From Reticulitermes lucifugus (lineage: Eukaryota; Arthropoda; Insecta; Blattodea; Rhinotermitidae): DNA of 64,000 nt. The stretch is from positions 80,736 through 144,735 of the forward strand of contig JAKCWW010000173.1 of NCBI GenBank assembly GCA_026260175.1. Direction: 5' to 3'. Positions 11,153 to 23,089 of the stretch are shown in pieces; within the stretch, counting starts at the first letter, position 1; each line of letters opens with the position of its first letter. A program made the position numbers and the translations under genes. The notes below the pieces were generated by a model. That model made no database searches, had not been told where the DNA came from, and saw only the letters and a program-made list of their open reading frames with translations.

Positions 11153-11423
11153 CACTTTTTTTTAGTGAAGGGCCCCACAGCAGATGCTACGGACGCACCG
11201 CAACCTTAAGGCTTATTATTGTGCAACCCCGTGATGAAGACTGTTTTTTTTTCGTTTTTCCGAGTAATGGAGCACCGGTGAAATGAAATTAACAGGAGAA
11301 AACCGAAGTACTCGGAAAAAAAACTGTCTCAGTGCTACGTTGACCACCACAAATCCCACATGGACTGACCCGGGCCTTCGCGGTGAGAGGCCGGCGACTA
11401 ACCGCTTGAGCCATGGCACGGTC
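11153..11423 (-). mobile_element. tRNA-derived SINE, family A (box B deleted)
   Basis: On the minus strand it starts ATGGCTCAAGCGGTTAGTCG (pol III A box), continues through GTCAGTCCATGTGGGATTTG, a run of T, CCGAGTACTTCGGTTTTC and TGCGGTGCGTCCGTAGCATC, and ends in an A-rich tail near 11153-11165. The most complete relative is at 57.19-57.50 kb on the plus strand. Compared with that copy, the GGTTCGATCCC box B has been lost in a short deletion. It would be transcribed by RNA polymerase III if intact and mobilised by a partner LINE; this copy should be dead. Confidence 0.85.
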
Positions 11424-12460
11424 AGATTAAACACTTATGGTAGGATTGTTTCAGTCATATGTTTCTGGTACAACAAGTTTGTTTTAAAAGAAAATTGCAA
11501 GGTGAAATTCAAAAACCCCTAAATGCAAGATGCCAGGAGCGACTAGTTTGACGTCCCTATACGTTTATTAACTATGTTACATGTACTCAAAGAATGAAAG
11601 TTTTCTCCCAAAATCTCATGGAGAATCAGTATAATTAGAGCAAACTGTTGAACAGCTACTTGATGTGTTCTGACGTTGCTACTGTGCCTTAGACAACACT
11701 TTATGTATCTACGCACCTGAACAATTAAATTCTGATGAGACACGAAAGCAAAGTAAAAGCTGCCAGTAAGAGGCAATTATAGGCGATAAAATTTACGAGA
11801 ATGGGAGTCGTTAAGAGACGTTTGTGAGAGTCGCTGAGTTGTGGCAGTGAAATATTAATGCCCGTTCTTAGCGCCTTGGATGAAGCACAACGCAAATTAG
11901 TGGATGTTCGGTAAAAAATAAAAGTGGCACGCAAATGTTATATCAAATTTATTTTACGGGTACCAACAAAATATGAAGCGCGTATGCGGCGCGGTAGATT
12001 TGAGATTATTACTTAAATGTATAATAAGAATATTTCAAATTTGTGTGTCTATTTCTTGAAGAAATACGTTACCAAGAATTCTTCGCTGGTGGCACGGAAC
12101 GAATACACTAAATCGGCTGTCTAAATGAGCTCCGTTATTCCCTGAAAAATTTACACCTATACGAATTCCCGCATTTTACGAAACCTGAAGTTTCATCACC
12201 GTTTACACAAAATTCTGCCAGTACATTTTCTTGACCTTAATCCAGCCACAACTCCACACGCCGTTTCTCTCCGATTTTAATATTATACTTGTTGTCTTTG
12301 CCTCTCTCTCTCTGTCCAAAATTGGATTTTATGATGAGATTTTAGTCCAGAATACTTTATGCACGTCTAATGTTCTACGTACTTGCCCTCTTATTTCACT
12401 GTCTATAATTAATTACCATAGAACAGTAGGTCATTTTCTTCATTTGCATCTGTTCTTTCT
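11424..12460. other. no gene recognised
   Basis: AT-rich sequence, with short unplaced open frames only. Confidence 0.5.
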
Positions 12461-12461
12461 T

Positions 12462-12527
12462 CTCAGACATCTTCCTTCTTTGTTACTCACATTGCTCAGA
12501 CATCTTCCTTCTTTGTTACTCACATTG
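12462..12527 (+). repeat. 33-bp tandem duplication
   Basis: Two exact adjacent copies of a 33-bp unit (12462-12494 and 12495-12527) starting CTCAGACATCTTCC. Because 33 is a multiple of three, the chance frame through it shows an 11-residue repeat. Confidence 0.9.
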
Positions 12528-12964
12528 TGCATTGCGGGGCCTTGTTCACGTTTCGTGTTTGTGTGTAACGCTCGTACTTTGGTACTATTTTCCATCTCAG
12601 AAAATTAAGACAATGCAGGAACAATTTTTCTGGACAGTGTGATGTTTGACATGACCGCGACAGATACGAAATTAGGGTGACAATCTGCAGCTAACATAGC
12701 TTCCCAGATACTATTGTCGGCAGTGGTTTAGTTAATTTTAGCCATCTGGAGGCATGGGAAATATTTTGACATAAACAGTAACTGAATACGACATTTTGCA
12801 CGGGCAGCTTTTTCCCCCTGCAGTTCAAAGTTGGTATTGTTATGAACAGCATGTAGTTGTCGAATTCAACGTGCCAGTGTGTTTGTGGGACTGAGTCTGA
12901 TTATGAAAGTGAATATATTGATAATTATATTAATATATTTGGCAGTATATAAGCCTGTGTGCCG

Positions 12965-13222
12965 ATCCCAGCGGCCACGCGGTCTATGGCTTGGGTCTGC
13001 GGCCGCTCGCTTGCTGGGATTGTGGGTTCGAATCCCGCCGGCAGCATGGATGTATGTCTCTTGTGAGTGTTGTCAGCTAGAGATATCTGCGTCGGGCCGA
13101 TCACTCATCTAGAGGAGTACTACCGAGTTTTGTTTGTCTAAGTGTGAGCGTGAAGCCTCGATAATGAGGAGGCCCTGGCCCACTAGGGGCTGTTAAGCAA
13201 TATATATATATATATATATATA
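12965..13222 (+). mobile_element. tRNA-derived SINE, family B, with (TA)n tail
   Basis: The head has a GC-rich tRNA-like part with the consensus box B GGGTTCGAATCCCGCC at about 13024-13039, preceded by GGCCGCTCGCTTGCTGGG. The body reads GGATGTATGTCTCTTGTGAG, then GTCGGGCCGATCACTCATC, GAAGCCTCGATAATGAGG and CCCACTAGGGGCTG. It ends in a pure TA microsatellite at 13201-13222. I recognise the translated body (CECC..., RRPWPTRGC-like) from cockroach and termite repeat-derived predictions. Only one copy was found here. Confidence 0.85.
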
Positions 13223-14935
13223 AGCCTATGTAAGATCTATTTACTCATTGGTTCTGACACTTTGGATTATTTCCATGTACTGATTATAATGTATTTTATT
13301 GAATGTTGCCCTTAATTTATTGAATATGCAGAAGATTGTATTTTAAATCCACAACCATATTCCTCATCTATATCCAGGATATAACAGAATGGAGTCTGCT
13401 ATCGCTTTATAGCTATATCCCAGTTTAAACAGTACTTGTGGTCTTAAAAATGAGAAATATTTCTACATTGTATCTTAAAAATATTGAACGCTTTCGTGAG
13501 TGGACGTTTTTGAGCGAAGGCTTGCAATTAGTGACTTTCACTTAGTGTTATTAATTAATTTATTTATTTATGTGTTTATAAATACTTTTAAACTGGTTGT
13601 TTAGCGCCCGGCTAATCGAAATTAAATGTTTCGTCTTTTATCCGTATTTATTCGCTCTTAGCAAACACTGATGGAATATATTTAAATACGCACAGACCAT
13701 TTATCTCTTTTTTCTCTTCCAATTAAATCTAACTCCTTAGATCAGCTAAGTGTCATCTGGTTACTGAAGAAATTATCCACCTCTTAACAATAACCGGAAA
13801 TTCATTATCGTATTCTCAACACCACGCCATTGGTACCTGTTCTGAACCAGGTCAGTCAAGCCCCCACACTATTCTTGTTACATTTATTTTAATATTAACC
13901 TTTCATCTACGCTTCTGTTTTGACACCGATCACTTTGCTTTAGATTTTAAAGCAAAATTTCGTACTCGTTTCTCGTCTTTACCATACGATGTACGCGGTT
14001 CCTTTTATTTCTCCTTGAATTGATCACTTTGTGAATGTTTTATGTGGAACAGAAATAATGTGAAGCTCCTATTTATGCATGTCATCTTAGGGTGTATCGA
14101 CGCTACACAAACGTCAGCCGTTATTATTTGTTGGTGAAAGAATCATATCGAAAGAACAAGCTATCGAAAGTCGTTATTTGTTTTCTGAAATTTTGGCTTT
14201 AAATGCTCTAGAAAAATTAAGATCCTCTAATGTCTATACATAGTCTTGATAACGGTAGTTTCAGTGGATTCTGCTTTATCGGCCGCATTATGCGTACAAC
14301 ACGTAAGACCACAGTAGCTGGGCATTCCTTGGGGCAGCATCACTGCTTCATAGTTAGGCTCGTAAACACTGTAGCCATGGAAACCACATTCATTAACCGA
14401 CAGTGACTATGAAGCAAGTCTTGGATTATCTGGAGCTATTAGCACGGTCCGTGTGATTATGACGGGACACAGCAATAGCTGGAAGCAAACCACAGTCTCT
14501 AATGTTATGAATTCCTGACAGTAAAATGTCTTAAGCATACAGACTACGTAAAGGATACCGGCGCAAAGAATTCCTTTAAAATAGTTGCTGCATTGAACAT
14601 AAGAATGCAGTAATACCTAACTGTATGCTTTAAATAAGATGCCTGCTGTAAATTTGTGCATGAAATCTCTTTATGTTTTGCACAGTCTAGCGGAGGCCTT
14701 ATCGGACCATGCTGTACAGAAGTGTGATATGCCAAGATTACCTCCACACCAACGTATATTTTCCTCTGAATGGTTTAAAGCAGTTTGAACCGACTGCTTA
14801 TTACGTGGTGAATTCGACCGGATTTCCCTTACGCAGAATAACATCCCTTAGCGGACACACGCCTACACGCACAGCTCATCCCAACGACAAACGCGAGCCT
14901 TAAGGTGGTATACATCCTCGTGGTGTTATTAAATA
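13223..14935. other. no gene recognised
   Basis: AT-rich sequence with no coding or repeat signal that I could support. Confidence 0.5.
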
Positions 14936-15485
14936 CAATTGAATATTGCAGTCAGTCAATAGAAAATTATATTCAGGAAGAATAAATGCGACATGTTTCG
15001 GCTAAAAATGATTAGCCAACATCAAGCCTAATTACAATTATACAAGGTAAGGTATACTGTACAAATGTATTTCATATTTGAGATCTCAGTCTTTACAAGC
15101 TAAAGTACACGTATATTGTAAAAGACAAGAATTGTCTGAAATGTATAATTTAAGTTTATAAAATTTTGAAAAATAATAAATAGAAAATATGACGTGGCTT
15201 CCAAGAATTCTGTTGTCTACGTCATGTTATTCTGTTTCTTATCTCTAACGTTTTTTAAACTTCAAGTTAAATATTTCAGGCATATTTTATTTTCTACACA
15301 GAACGTGTATTATATCTGTGAAGGTCTCACACCTGAAATACATTTGTAAAATGTACCTTGTAAAGTATACTCCCTTCTGTATTCTTGTAAAAGACCTGAT
15401 GATGGCTAATCATTTTTGACCGAAACATGTAACCTTTATTCTTCCTGAGTATAATGTTTTGTTGACTGATTGCAATATTCATTTG
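14936..15485. mobile_element. fold-back element with 93-bp inverted arms
   Basis: Left arm 14936-15028 and right arm 15393-15485 are reverse complements with about 14 mismatches by eye. They enclose a 364-bp AT-rich core. The inner end of each arm carries the motif (C/T)TGATG-(stem)-GAAACATGT facing outward; stem II of the left copy (GGCTAA/TTAGCC) is perfect. Architecture and motif match the fold-back at 53.4 kb, but the arm sequences are unrelated. It has no coding capacity. It could be a MITE, or two head-to-head Penelope-like terminal fragments. Confidence 0.8.
15396..15430 (+). ncRNA. hammerhead-ribozyme-like motif (copy 4, degenerate)
   Basis: CTGATGA at 15396-15402, one T, a loop stem and GAAACATGT from 15422. 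No stem I partner is evident in this copy, so it should be inactive if it ever worked. Confidence 0.35.
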
Positions 15486-16445
15486 ACAAATGCGAGGCAA
15501 ACTTAAGTTAAAGGATGTATTACGGTGAAATACGCCGTTCTCCACCCGCTTTATTTGTTGCCTGTCATACTTTAACGGTCATTTGTAGCAGAATAAGCCT
15601 ACTGTTAGCGGAGATAATCTCATTACATTGGGCCTGCTACAAAGGGTAATGGATTATTCTTGAATGTATTGCGTTAATTCACCGTACTGAAAAGTGTTTA
15701 AATGCCCACCGGCATTTCAATTTTATGACGTATAGGATTAACTGTACACGAAACCCCTCTTTTTAAAATTAGAAATTAAAATTTTAGTTCAGATTTATAT
15801 AGATGATGGTTTATGTTTATCTGATTCGAACCGACTTCAAATACACGCGACAGTTTTTAGTGTAGAAACCACACTTAATCAACGTCCTTTCAGCAAGTGG
15901 ATGAAACATGGGGAAAATCGGGCAGACACGACCACTCTTATACGCGTTTTCTTCGTGTGCTTTGTGTAAAGAAGGCTCTTTGACGTAACGAATTGTAACA
16001 AGTTAGGAGATGTATGCGTAGCGTAACAATGCTGGTGCATTGATTCCCTTATCTTGAATTGTCTCGAAACCAAGACTTTACGAAAAGTGTATTGACATAA
16101 AATGTTATTTTCATTTCTCTAACAACTTTCACTCGATAGACTTTTAAGTGCGATAAAAGCAGCACAGTTACGTTCTACATTGGTGCGGAAACACTTGTAG
16201 GTATTCGTGTAAAATGTTTGTTATTGCTATCTGATTTTAACCAAAATTGCAGTGTGTCGAGAAGTTTAGTCAGCCTCGTTAATATTAGATTTCATGAAAG
16301 TATGTTCAGCGGTTCTCAAGTTGTTACACGCAGACAGAACGAAACTCGCACGTACATTATTGAAACTTCCGTCGGGAATGCACTAAGAATTGTTTTCCGT
16401 CCCCAAAACATGGAAGAAATTTGTCAATGACATAATGTCAAGGAT
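15486..16445. other. no gene recognised
   Basis: AT-rich sequence without supported features. Confidence 0.5.
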
Positions 16446-16545
16446 TCGAATCCCGCTCGAGGCGTAGATGAGTGACTGCCTTTTTTGCATCTTTCCCTGT
16501 GTAAGCAGAAGCCTTGCTTATCAACGTAATTTTATTACGTGTCTG
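16446..16545 (+). mobile_element. partial tRNA-derived SINE (box B present)
   Basis: GGATTCGAATCCCGCTC near 16441-16457 is a good box B. It is followed by a body, GTAGATGAGTGACTGCC then a T run and GCAGAAGCCTTGC. No A box is seen upstream, so the copy is 5'-truncated. It abuts the 32-bp minisatellite that follows. Confidence 0.45.
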
Positions 16546-16548
16546 AAA

Positions 16549-16740
16549 TGTCATTCCCACCCTTACTGAAAGAAGCCAGATGTCATTCCCACCCTTATTG
16601 GAAGAGGCCAGATGTCATTCCCACCCTTATTGGAAGAGGCCAGATGTCATTCCCACCCTTACTGGAAGAGGCCAGATATCATTCCCACCCTTACTGGAAA
16701 AGGCCATATGTCATTCCCACCCTTACTGGAAGAGGTCAGA
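16549..16740 (+). repeat. 32-bp minisatellite, six copies
   Basis: Six head-to-tail units of exactly 32 bp containing TCATTCCCACCCTTA and GGAAGAGGCCAGA. The last four units differ by one or two substitutions; the first is the most diverged. Because 32 is not a multiple of three, overlapping frames both stay open with a 32-residue repeat peptide, which is a trivial consequence of the array. Confidence 0.95.
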
Positions 16741-17574
16741 TGTACCAATCCGTGGATAAATAGGAAGAGGCGGAGGACGACGAAAGACATAGACTGGAAA
16801 ACTTAATTTTGATACTGCAGTCTTAAATAAACTGCACTCTTATGAATTAACCTTCAGAATATTGAAATTTTTATAGAACGAAGGCTTAGAAAATGGTAAC
16901 AGGCTTTGGGAAAATAAGCTGTATTTGTGTATGCCTGTCGCTTCTGATACACACAATGAATTCACAATGGGGATTCCATGCCTGCGCGTCTTACGCAATG
17001 TCATATTTTGTCGAAATTTGTTGGTGGCCCCGGCTTAAAATTTCTAACCCCTGATCGGCTATTCTGATTGAAGTTATGTTTTTCGTCAGTACGTCCGTGC
17101 AAATAACAAGATAGTGCCTTAAATTAGGCCGCGGCAGCTTCTATATCTTTTCTAGTTTACTCTTCGTGTATTATCCAGTCATTCGACGCTACGTAAGCTG
17201 AGCTACCGATAGCGCCGTCAGATAAATCATAACGAAGTAAGTAAATACTTTGTCCACATAGGAGCCGTAGTGCAGCGTGTAGATGCGGTGCTGAAAAGTA
17301 TCCGTCAGGAGTTTATGATTAGTTATTGTGTTTTAACGAAGTTACGTGTTTTGTAAACTGAAACCTAACTTCCTGGGGATTTACACATTTTGACACCTTT
17401 GTGGGAAAAAAACATAACTGTCTGTTGCAGCTGACAGAGACTTTAATTGATTTTGTCATCGGCATGTTGCGAACGCGAAGTGAACAGTGGTGCTGTGAAA
17501 TGGCAGCAGTGTTGGTTCTTGTGTACGCTCTGACAATTCGACGTTGCGACATTGCGATGAGTGAAGAGTGAAGG
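16741..17574. other. no gene recognised
   Basis: Non-coding sequence; no supported feature. Confidence 0.5.
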
Positions 17575-18060
17575 AGGAGAACAGGCGAAAACAAACAGCT
17601 GCGTTAGAATCCGGAGGTGAAGGAAAACAAGGAGAAAGAATGCCGCAAGAAGTGCAACAATGCAGAGAGGAAAAGAACAAGAGAATTGGGAAAAATTGAG
17701 GAATAGAAGGAAGTTATGAGTATAATAAAAATAAGGAGAAAGGAAACAGTGAATATTTAAGAAGTAGAACAGGAAATATTATGAAGAGGTCATTTATTAA
17801 TAGGTAAATTTTCGTTGTGGGAAGAAAAATAGAGAGTGCTGTGGGATAGAGGAGAAGAAATAATATGAAGAGAGTAGAAGTTAAAGTGTGAGGAAGGAAA
17901 GAAGAAGAAATGCAATAAGAGAGGAAGGAGAAGGATAAATAATAGAACATGAGAAGGATTATTAGGAAGAACGGGAACAGTAATAGTGAGAGGACTGGGA
18001 CAATGGCGAAGATGAAGAAGCAGAAGAAGGAGAAACGAAGAAGATTTATGAGAAATAGGA
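17575..18060 (+). repeat. purine-rich (GA) strand-asymmetric tract
   Basis: About 480 bases in which the plus strand is overwhelmingly A and G (many GAAGAAG, GGAAGGAGAAG and AGGAGAAA runs) with only scattered pyrimidines. The complementary strand therefore has long Leu/Phe/Ser-rich open frames (minus, 17714-18193, 159 codons) that are compositional artefacts. It is not a simple microsatellite: no fixed period is visible. Confidence 0.7.
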
Positions 18061-18773
18061 GTACTGTAGCTGTGTGTAAGTGCATACACGTACGTAACAT
18101 ACTGCTATGTATCAGACGGCCAGGTAACCTGTTGTCATCAGAGCACGGCGCTGAGTCATGATGGCGGGACGCGCAAAGTGTGACGGAAATCACTGACGCA
18201 AGGTTCCTCCGTCTCGGCCCTCTTCACATCCGCACATGGCTACCAATCTTCCCATATCAAAACGGGCCTATGCATGGCATCTCGGTATCAGTACATATGA
18301 ACTGGGCAGTTTACTTGAATGTTTTTTACATACAAGAGTATGTTTCTTTAACGATGCTCTCTCAACTACGCCGTGTACGTAGCGTCAAAACTTAGAATCG
18401 TTATGAATTGGTAATGATATGAAACGTAACTGTCGTGACCAGTTTGAAATTACTTTACCCCTTACTGAATAGGATTTAAGAACATGAAGAATGTTTTCGA
18501 CTAGGCTAGCCATCTTTACTGGACACACAGACGGGCTCCTCCAATATGCAGGAACTGCATTTCACAGTGACACGGAGGCAGCAGCATTCAGTCGCCATGC
18601 CAAGTTCACATTCTATTCGTTGTAAATGTTTAAGGTCATTCGAAGTTACAAGAAACAGCAAATGTCGAGAAAAATGTGTGGATCAGCGGGTAGTTAAATA
18701 TGTATAAGTGAAGAAAGGAAAGCACTGTAGTAGGAACTTGGTGATGTGTCCAGGTTACCTAGTAACCATAAAA
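18061..18773. other. no gene recognised
   Basis: No supported feature. Confidence 0.5.
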
Positions 18774-18920
18774 TGTAAAGGTAAAATTGTCACTTTTCAT
18801 GCAATGAAGGCATATAAGGGGAGCAGAGATATCTGTCCACTCATTTTTATCCCCGGTACTAAATGGAGGTGAGTGGTCAACTTCATTTCCGGGCCTCTTT
18901 ACCGTCAGGAAAGTAGCCTG
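18774..18920 (+). mobile_element. SINE family D copy
   Basis: It shares GTAAAGGTAAAATTGTC, then ATGCAATGAAGGC, GGGGAGCAGAGAT, CCGGTACTAAATGGAGGTGAG and CCGGGCCTCTTTACC in order with the copies at 8.7, 46.9 (minus) and 49.6 kb. Its ends are approximate. Confidence 0.65.
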
Positions 18921-20364
18921 GTGCGCATTTATGGCTAGTATTTATGGGTTAGAGAAGGAAAGCAAGGTACAGTGAGTGGGTGGACATGTAGGTCGCAGAT
19001 TTACGTGCGGAATTCGGTAGAAACATAAGACGAAGTAATAATTGAGAGGATAACATTAATATAAGTAATTAAACTTTGTTGACTGTAACTTGTTATGGTT
19101 CTCTTTGACTACAAACTTTATTATGATTTCGCATGATAAGAGATAGATGAAGTCGAACTCTTACCTGTTTGTTTTATTGTATGCATGTCAGACGCTTGAC
19201 CAGTCTCAGCTTCCGTGATTTAGTCACCAAAACAACACTAAACGAAAAACATAAGTTCTGCCATCTTCTTTATGGTGTAACTGGGTTCTCCTGTTGCTTT
19301 CTCATAAAGAAAGACATTAACTCCTTGCAAAATAGTTTCGCATCTGTTGCAGTCCCTGATGTCACAGAATTTTGCCCATAACATGGGTTTATGACTTTCG
19401 TGAGGTTTTGGTAATAAAAACTGCGGAAATGTGTCCTCCTATTTGGAATGAACTCATTTACGTTACAGTACTGAAGAAATTTCATCGTTCTCGATTTTAC
19501 ATGCCCTTTCGGTGTTCTTATTTATAACACATCAGAATGTTGTACGTCCGGACTAGTCACACTGCGGATTCCACCGCATAAGTTCGTACGGAATTTCTTT
19601 CCCTGTTTCTTGAAGTATAGTACAAATGTATCGAAAACCTATCAAACATGTTTCTGTATCTTAGTATGTTTTGTATTTTGTGTTACGTAGAACTTTATTC
19701 CTGAAGTTTGTTTTGAAGTAAAACTATGACGTCTGTTTGAGGGTTTTATATATAAGAGTGTGGAATGGGCCTTTATTGACCCAGTACGTAATAAAATTAA
19801 ATTTTCCAGACAAAGTTTATTTGTTCGTCCAAAATTAATGGGTTTGTATTAATATACCGCATTTTCTTGATCATGAGACGCATTTTTTTCTTCGGAAAAG
19901 TGTTTCTGAAAGTTGCCTGCATCCCATTGGTCCCAAGGTATTCTAGATGTATGTACTGATACAAAACAGACTAGTTTCTCCTGCGGAGTAGGCTTTCAAT
20001 TTGGCATTTTAATTATGTCAACACGCACGGAAAATGCGCCCGAAAGTAGTTTCGGTTCTCCAAAACCGAGAACATGATATGCGGATGAAGGAAGCAATGA
20101 AGGAAGCAGTCTAAAACAAGTAATTAAAGAAATTAGAGAACAGCAAACTCACTTTTCTTATGCATGTAATAAAATAACCACAAAGTCAGATGTTGAAAAC
20201 TGCGTAATCTATCGCAGAAAAGACGTTTTCCTGTCTACGTAAATCATCACATGTGTGGCAAAAGCATGGATACCCCTAACTCTACTGGAAATTCTTAATG
20301 CTACAGACGTATGAAGGGGCTTGGGCTATGCATGTGCATTCGAACTGGGATAGCATAACTGATG
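18921..20364. other. no gene recognised
   Basis: AT-rich sequence. The last few hundred bases may be the unrecognised 5' part of the pogo-like element that follows, but I could not identify its N-terminal DNA-binding domain. Confidence 0.4.
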
Positions 20365-21106
20365 CCGGCCGAGTACGAAAACCTGATTTTGAAATTTCAG
20401 AAATGTGTAATTAATGCAAGGAGAAAATCGCTTTTCGAACTTTGTGAAGCATGTAACGTGGACAATAGTATACCTAACTTTCCATGGGCCGTCATAAGGT
20501 ACTGTAAATATTGATGTTGCTAAACCATCACGACTTACACTTCTGGGCACGAGAAAATTCACTGTACTTTTGCGTTAGGATATAGTGCTGACGGCACAGT
20601 GCTGCTTCCTTTTTTAACACTAGAATGGGAAAGATCCATGTTTGTGGTAAAGAATGGAAGGAGGAAAACCGAATGAAGCTGTGTCTAGTGGAAGTGTGGT
20701 TGAAACGTCCAAATGTCCACTGAAGTAGACAGCTGTTTTAGTGTGTGTCCTGTTCAGATCACAAGTAACGGAGTCAATAAAAGTACCACTGCGAAATTGA
20801 ACACGCATTTAGCTATGATTCCAGCGGGCCTTACTGACATACAGGAGTCACTGGAGGACTAAAGTAACATGCCCATTAAAATCATTTCACGTGGGAGGAG
20901 TGGATCAAACGCATCGATACACAAAGTAACGATTTGATACCAACAGGAAGGAAGAAGCGACGAGCGTTTCCAAGGTGTGCGACTGGGTGGAACTTTTGGA
21001 GCCGGCGCAACACGAGAGAGTTTTAAAGTCTTTATATAAATGTGGAATGAGTAATGCTTTTTATGGGGGTGGAAGTTGCACACTGTGTGAAGAAAGTGAA
21101 AGATAG
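20365..21106 (+). pseudogene. pogo/Tigger-type DDE transposase pseudogene (1)
   Basis: Fragments in shifting frames follow the order of a pogo-like DDE transposase. They are PAEYENLILKFQKCVINARR (from 20365, start of the DDE domain), TTYTSGHEKIHCTFALGYS and ADGTVLLPF (about 20525-20615; family pattern TGHEK...ADGTKLPP), KIHVCGKEWKEENRMKLC then VEVWLKRPNV (about 20632-20718; family pattern W..VW.RRPGAL), NDLIPTGRKKRR (about 20928-20960), SFKVF, and KCGMSNAFYGGGSCTLCEES ending in a stop near 21106 (family pattern SFKCCGISNALDG). At least four frameshifts or stops break it, including a 1-nt insertion in the last block, so it is inactive. These transposases cut and paste DNA at TA targets. TIRs were not located. 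It belongs to a different subfamily from the copy at 29.5 kb. Confidence 0.75.
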
Positions 21107-22189
21107 ACCGTAACGCAGAAGATGATCGGTAATGTTGAGTGTGACAGTATTGAGGACGTGTTTTGGGGCTTCTGCGACGGGCAAGAAGCTTTATTCTGCG
21201 CTTGCGTTTACTTTTGTGCGCACTCGTGAATTAGTCTTTCAAGCATATACAATAATATATTTTTTTCATTTATCTAAATTCGCGTCTAAAATCCGGGTGC
21301 TTTTTATGGTCCTCAGTGGTAAGTGAAATGTGCGGACAATCACAGCAACCCACTCAATAGCCACACAAAAGCCTCTAACCGATTAATATTTGTAAACATA
21401 ATACGATATGTTTTTTGACTGTAGTAACAAGCCCTTAAACTTTATCTCTTCGTTTAAACTTGCGGGATCAGACCAGTTATACACTATGTGATTTTAGGTT
21501 AAACGCAACCAAAGAAAGATAATTTTATTGTACTGTGTTCTACCTGGTTTAAAATATGTGTACATATTTTCGCGAATGGATTATCCCGCTTTAAGTCGTG
21601 AAATGAAAAGCCGCCATGGTTTTTAGTTCCTTGTTACGGTATTTACAAACAGTTTCATTGATGTAATTCGGTATAGAGGTCTCAGATCGCCCTTTGTGGA
21701 GCAGTTGCAATGTTTGTTCAATCTCAGTCAGGTACGGCCTAAGACCCAATGTAAATAAGTAAATTAATTCAGTATAAACCAGCAAAGTCTATCGTGTGCA
21801 TCAAGAGAACGCGAGTTATATGGAACTGAGTGCTTATTGCGTCTCTAATGTAGCTAAAGGCGAATTCTAAAAGAGTATGAAGCAGTTTGTTTTCAACGTG
21901 GATCCCGTGTCTCAGCTTTGTAGTAGAATATCATCTCTCACGTGTTCGGATATACATAGTTCATGAAGAAGAGTCCTGCTTTAAAAGCTGGTGGTCGATC
22001 AGCTAATCGAGAAACGTCCTACTTTTGTGGAACGTTAAAGTTTATAACCGTGTTCCATAATTCTAGGACATAACTTTGTTACTGACGTAACAGGAACAGC
22101 CTTAGGATAAGAGCGAACTAACCGGCACGAAGGGCTCGTGCTTCGCCTTTGGACCTGAATTCACAACTGTGCGAGTCAAGGTGGTGAGA
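21107..22189. other. no gene recognised
   Basis: No supported feature; any 3' TIR of the preceding transposon was not found by eye. Confidence 0.4.
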
Positions 22190-22330
22190 AGTATAGAAGG
22201 AAATAAATAATAGATTGGAACAGTGAGTGAATGGGCTGAAGTTTCAAAGAAGGAAAAGAGGAAAGCAAAATAAAGGGAGTGAAATAAATAAATATATTAT
22301 ATAAAAACAGCAACGAAAAGAAAGGATGAA
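22190..22330 (+). repeat. purine-rich tract
   Basis: About 140 bases dominated by A and G on the plus strand (AGAAGGAAATAAATAATAG, GGAAAAGAGGAAAGC and similar). It is a shorter relative in composition of the tracts at 17.6 kb and 35.7 kb. Confidence 0.5.
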
Positions 22331-23089
22331 ATTTATCATTAATCCCCAAACTGTGATTCGCGACCCACAGTATTTAACTGAGTTTATTACGATAAGTAGG
22401 TGATAAACTGTAATTCTGATCTGACTTTGATCTTTTACCCCTCCGTCCTTTTCCTTATATACCGTGCAGTCTGTCTGTCTGTCTTTATGTCTCTACCCAC
22501 TCCTCTCTGGCCACTCATCCAGTCACATATCGCTTCATTCATCTACCGCATCTCTGGGATTAAAACCGGAAGGTTCAACGTCGCTGTCACAAAGTGCCGT
22601 CGTAGTAGAATATAGACATTTATTTGTGAAGTAGGTCAGTCTTGCTTGCACACGAAAACTGGTGTAAGCATGGACAGCAATATTATTGGCATATAATATT
22701 TTGGTGATAACTCGCCGTTTTTACGCGATGTGGAATTTATATTAAGGCTGTGTGCATGTTTGTAGGGGGGGCTGACAGCATGTGAAGGTTCGCCACACAC
22801 TGGCAAGTTGCAGAGTATTTTTATCTCCCCCTCCGAACATCACTCAAGTACAGTCAGACTCATAATTATATTAGTAGCTGAGTGCTGGCACTTGTAAGGG
22901 ACGTGAGAACAAAAGTTCATTGTGAACCGTTTTAATACCTTTGCACTGGCTGTGGATACGAAGTTTAACATCGATTTTCTATTAGCTGTTCTTTATGCAC
23001 GTCACAGGGAAGGGCTCTTCGTGTGAGGTCCTAGCAGATGTAATTTGTCCGTCTTTGTCCATCTATAGTTTTCAGAGTAATGTGGTCTC
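22331..23089. other. no gene recognised
   Basis: Non-coding sequence. A short (GTCT)n run is present near 22470-22483. Confidence 0.5.

Noticed and set aside
16549-16740. CRISPR-like regular repeat
   Set aside because: The 32-bp units are contiguous with no spacers, and the context is eukaryotic.
17714-18193. 159-codon minus-strand frame rich in Leu, Phe and Ser, looking like a membrane protein
   Set aside because: It is the complement of a purine-rich tract, so the hydrophobic composition follows from nucleotide bias. Overlapping frames show the same.
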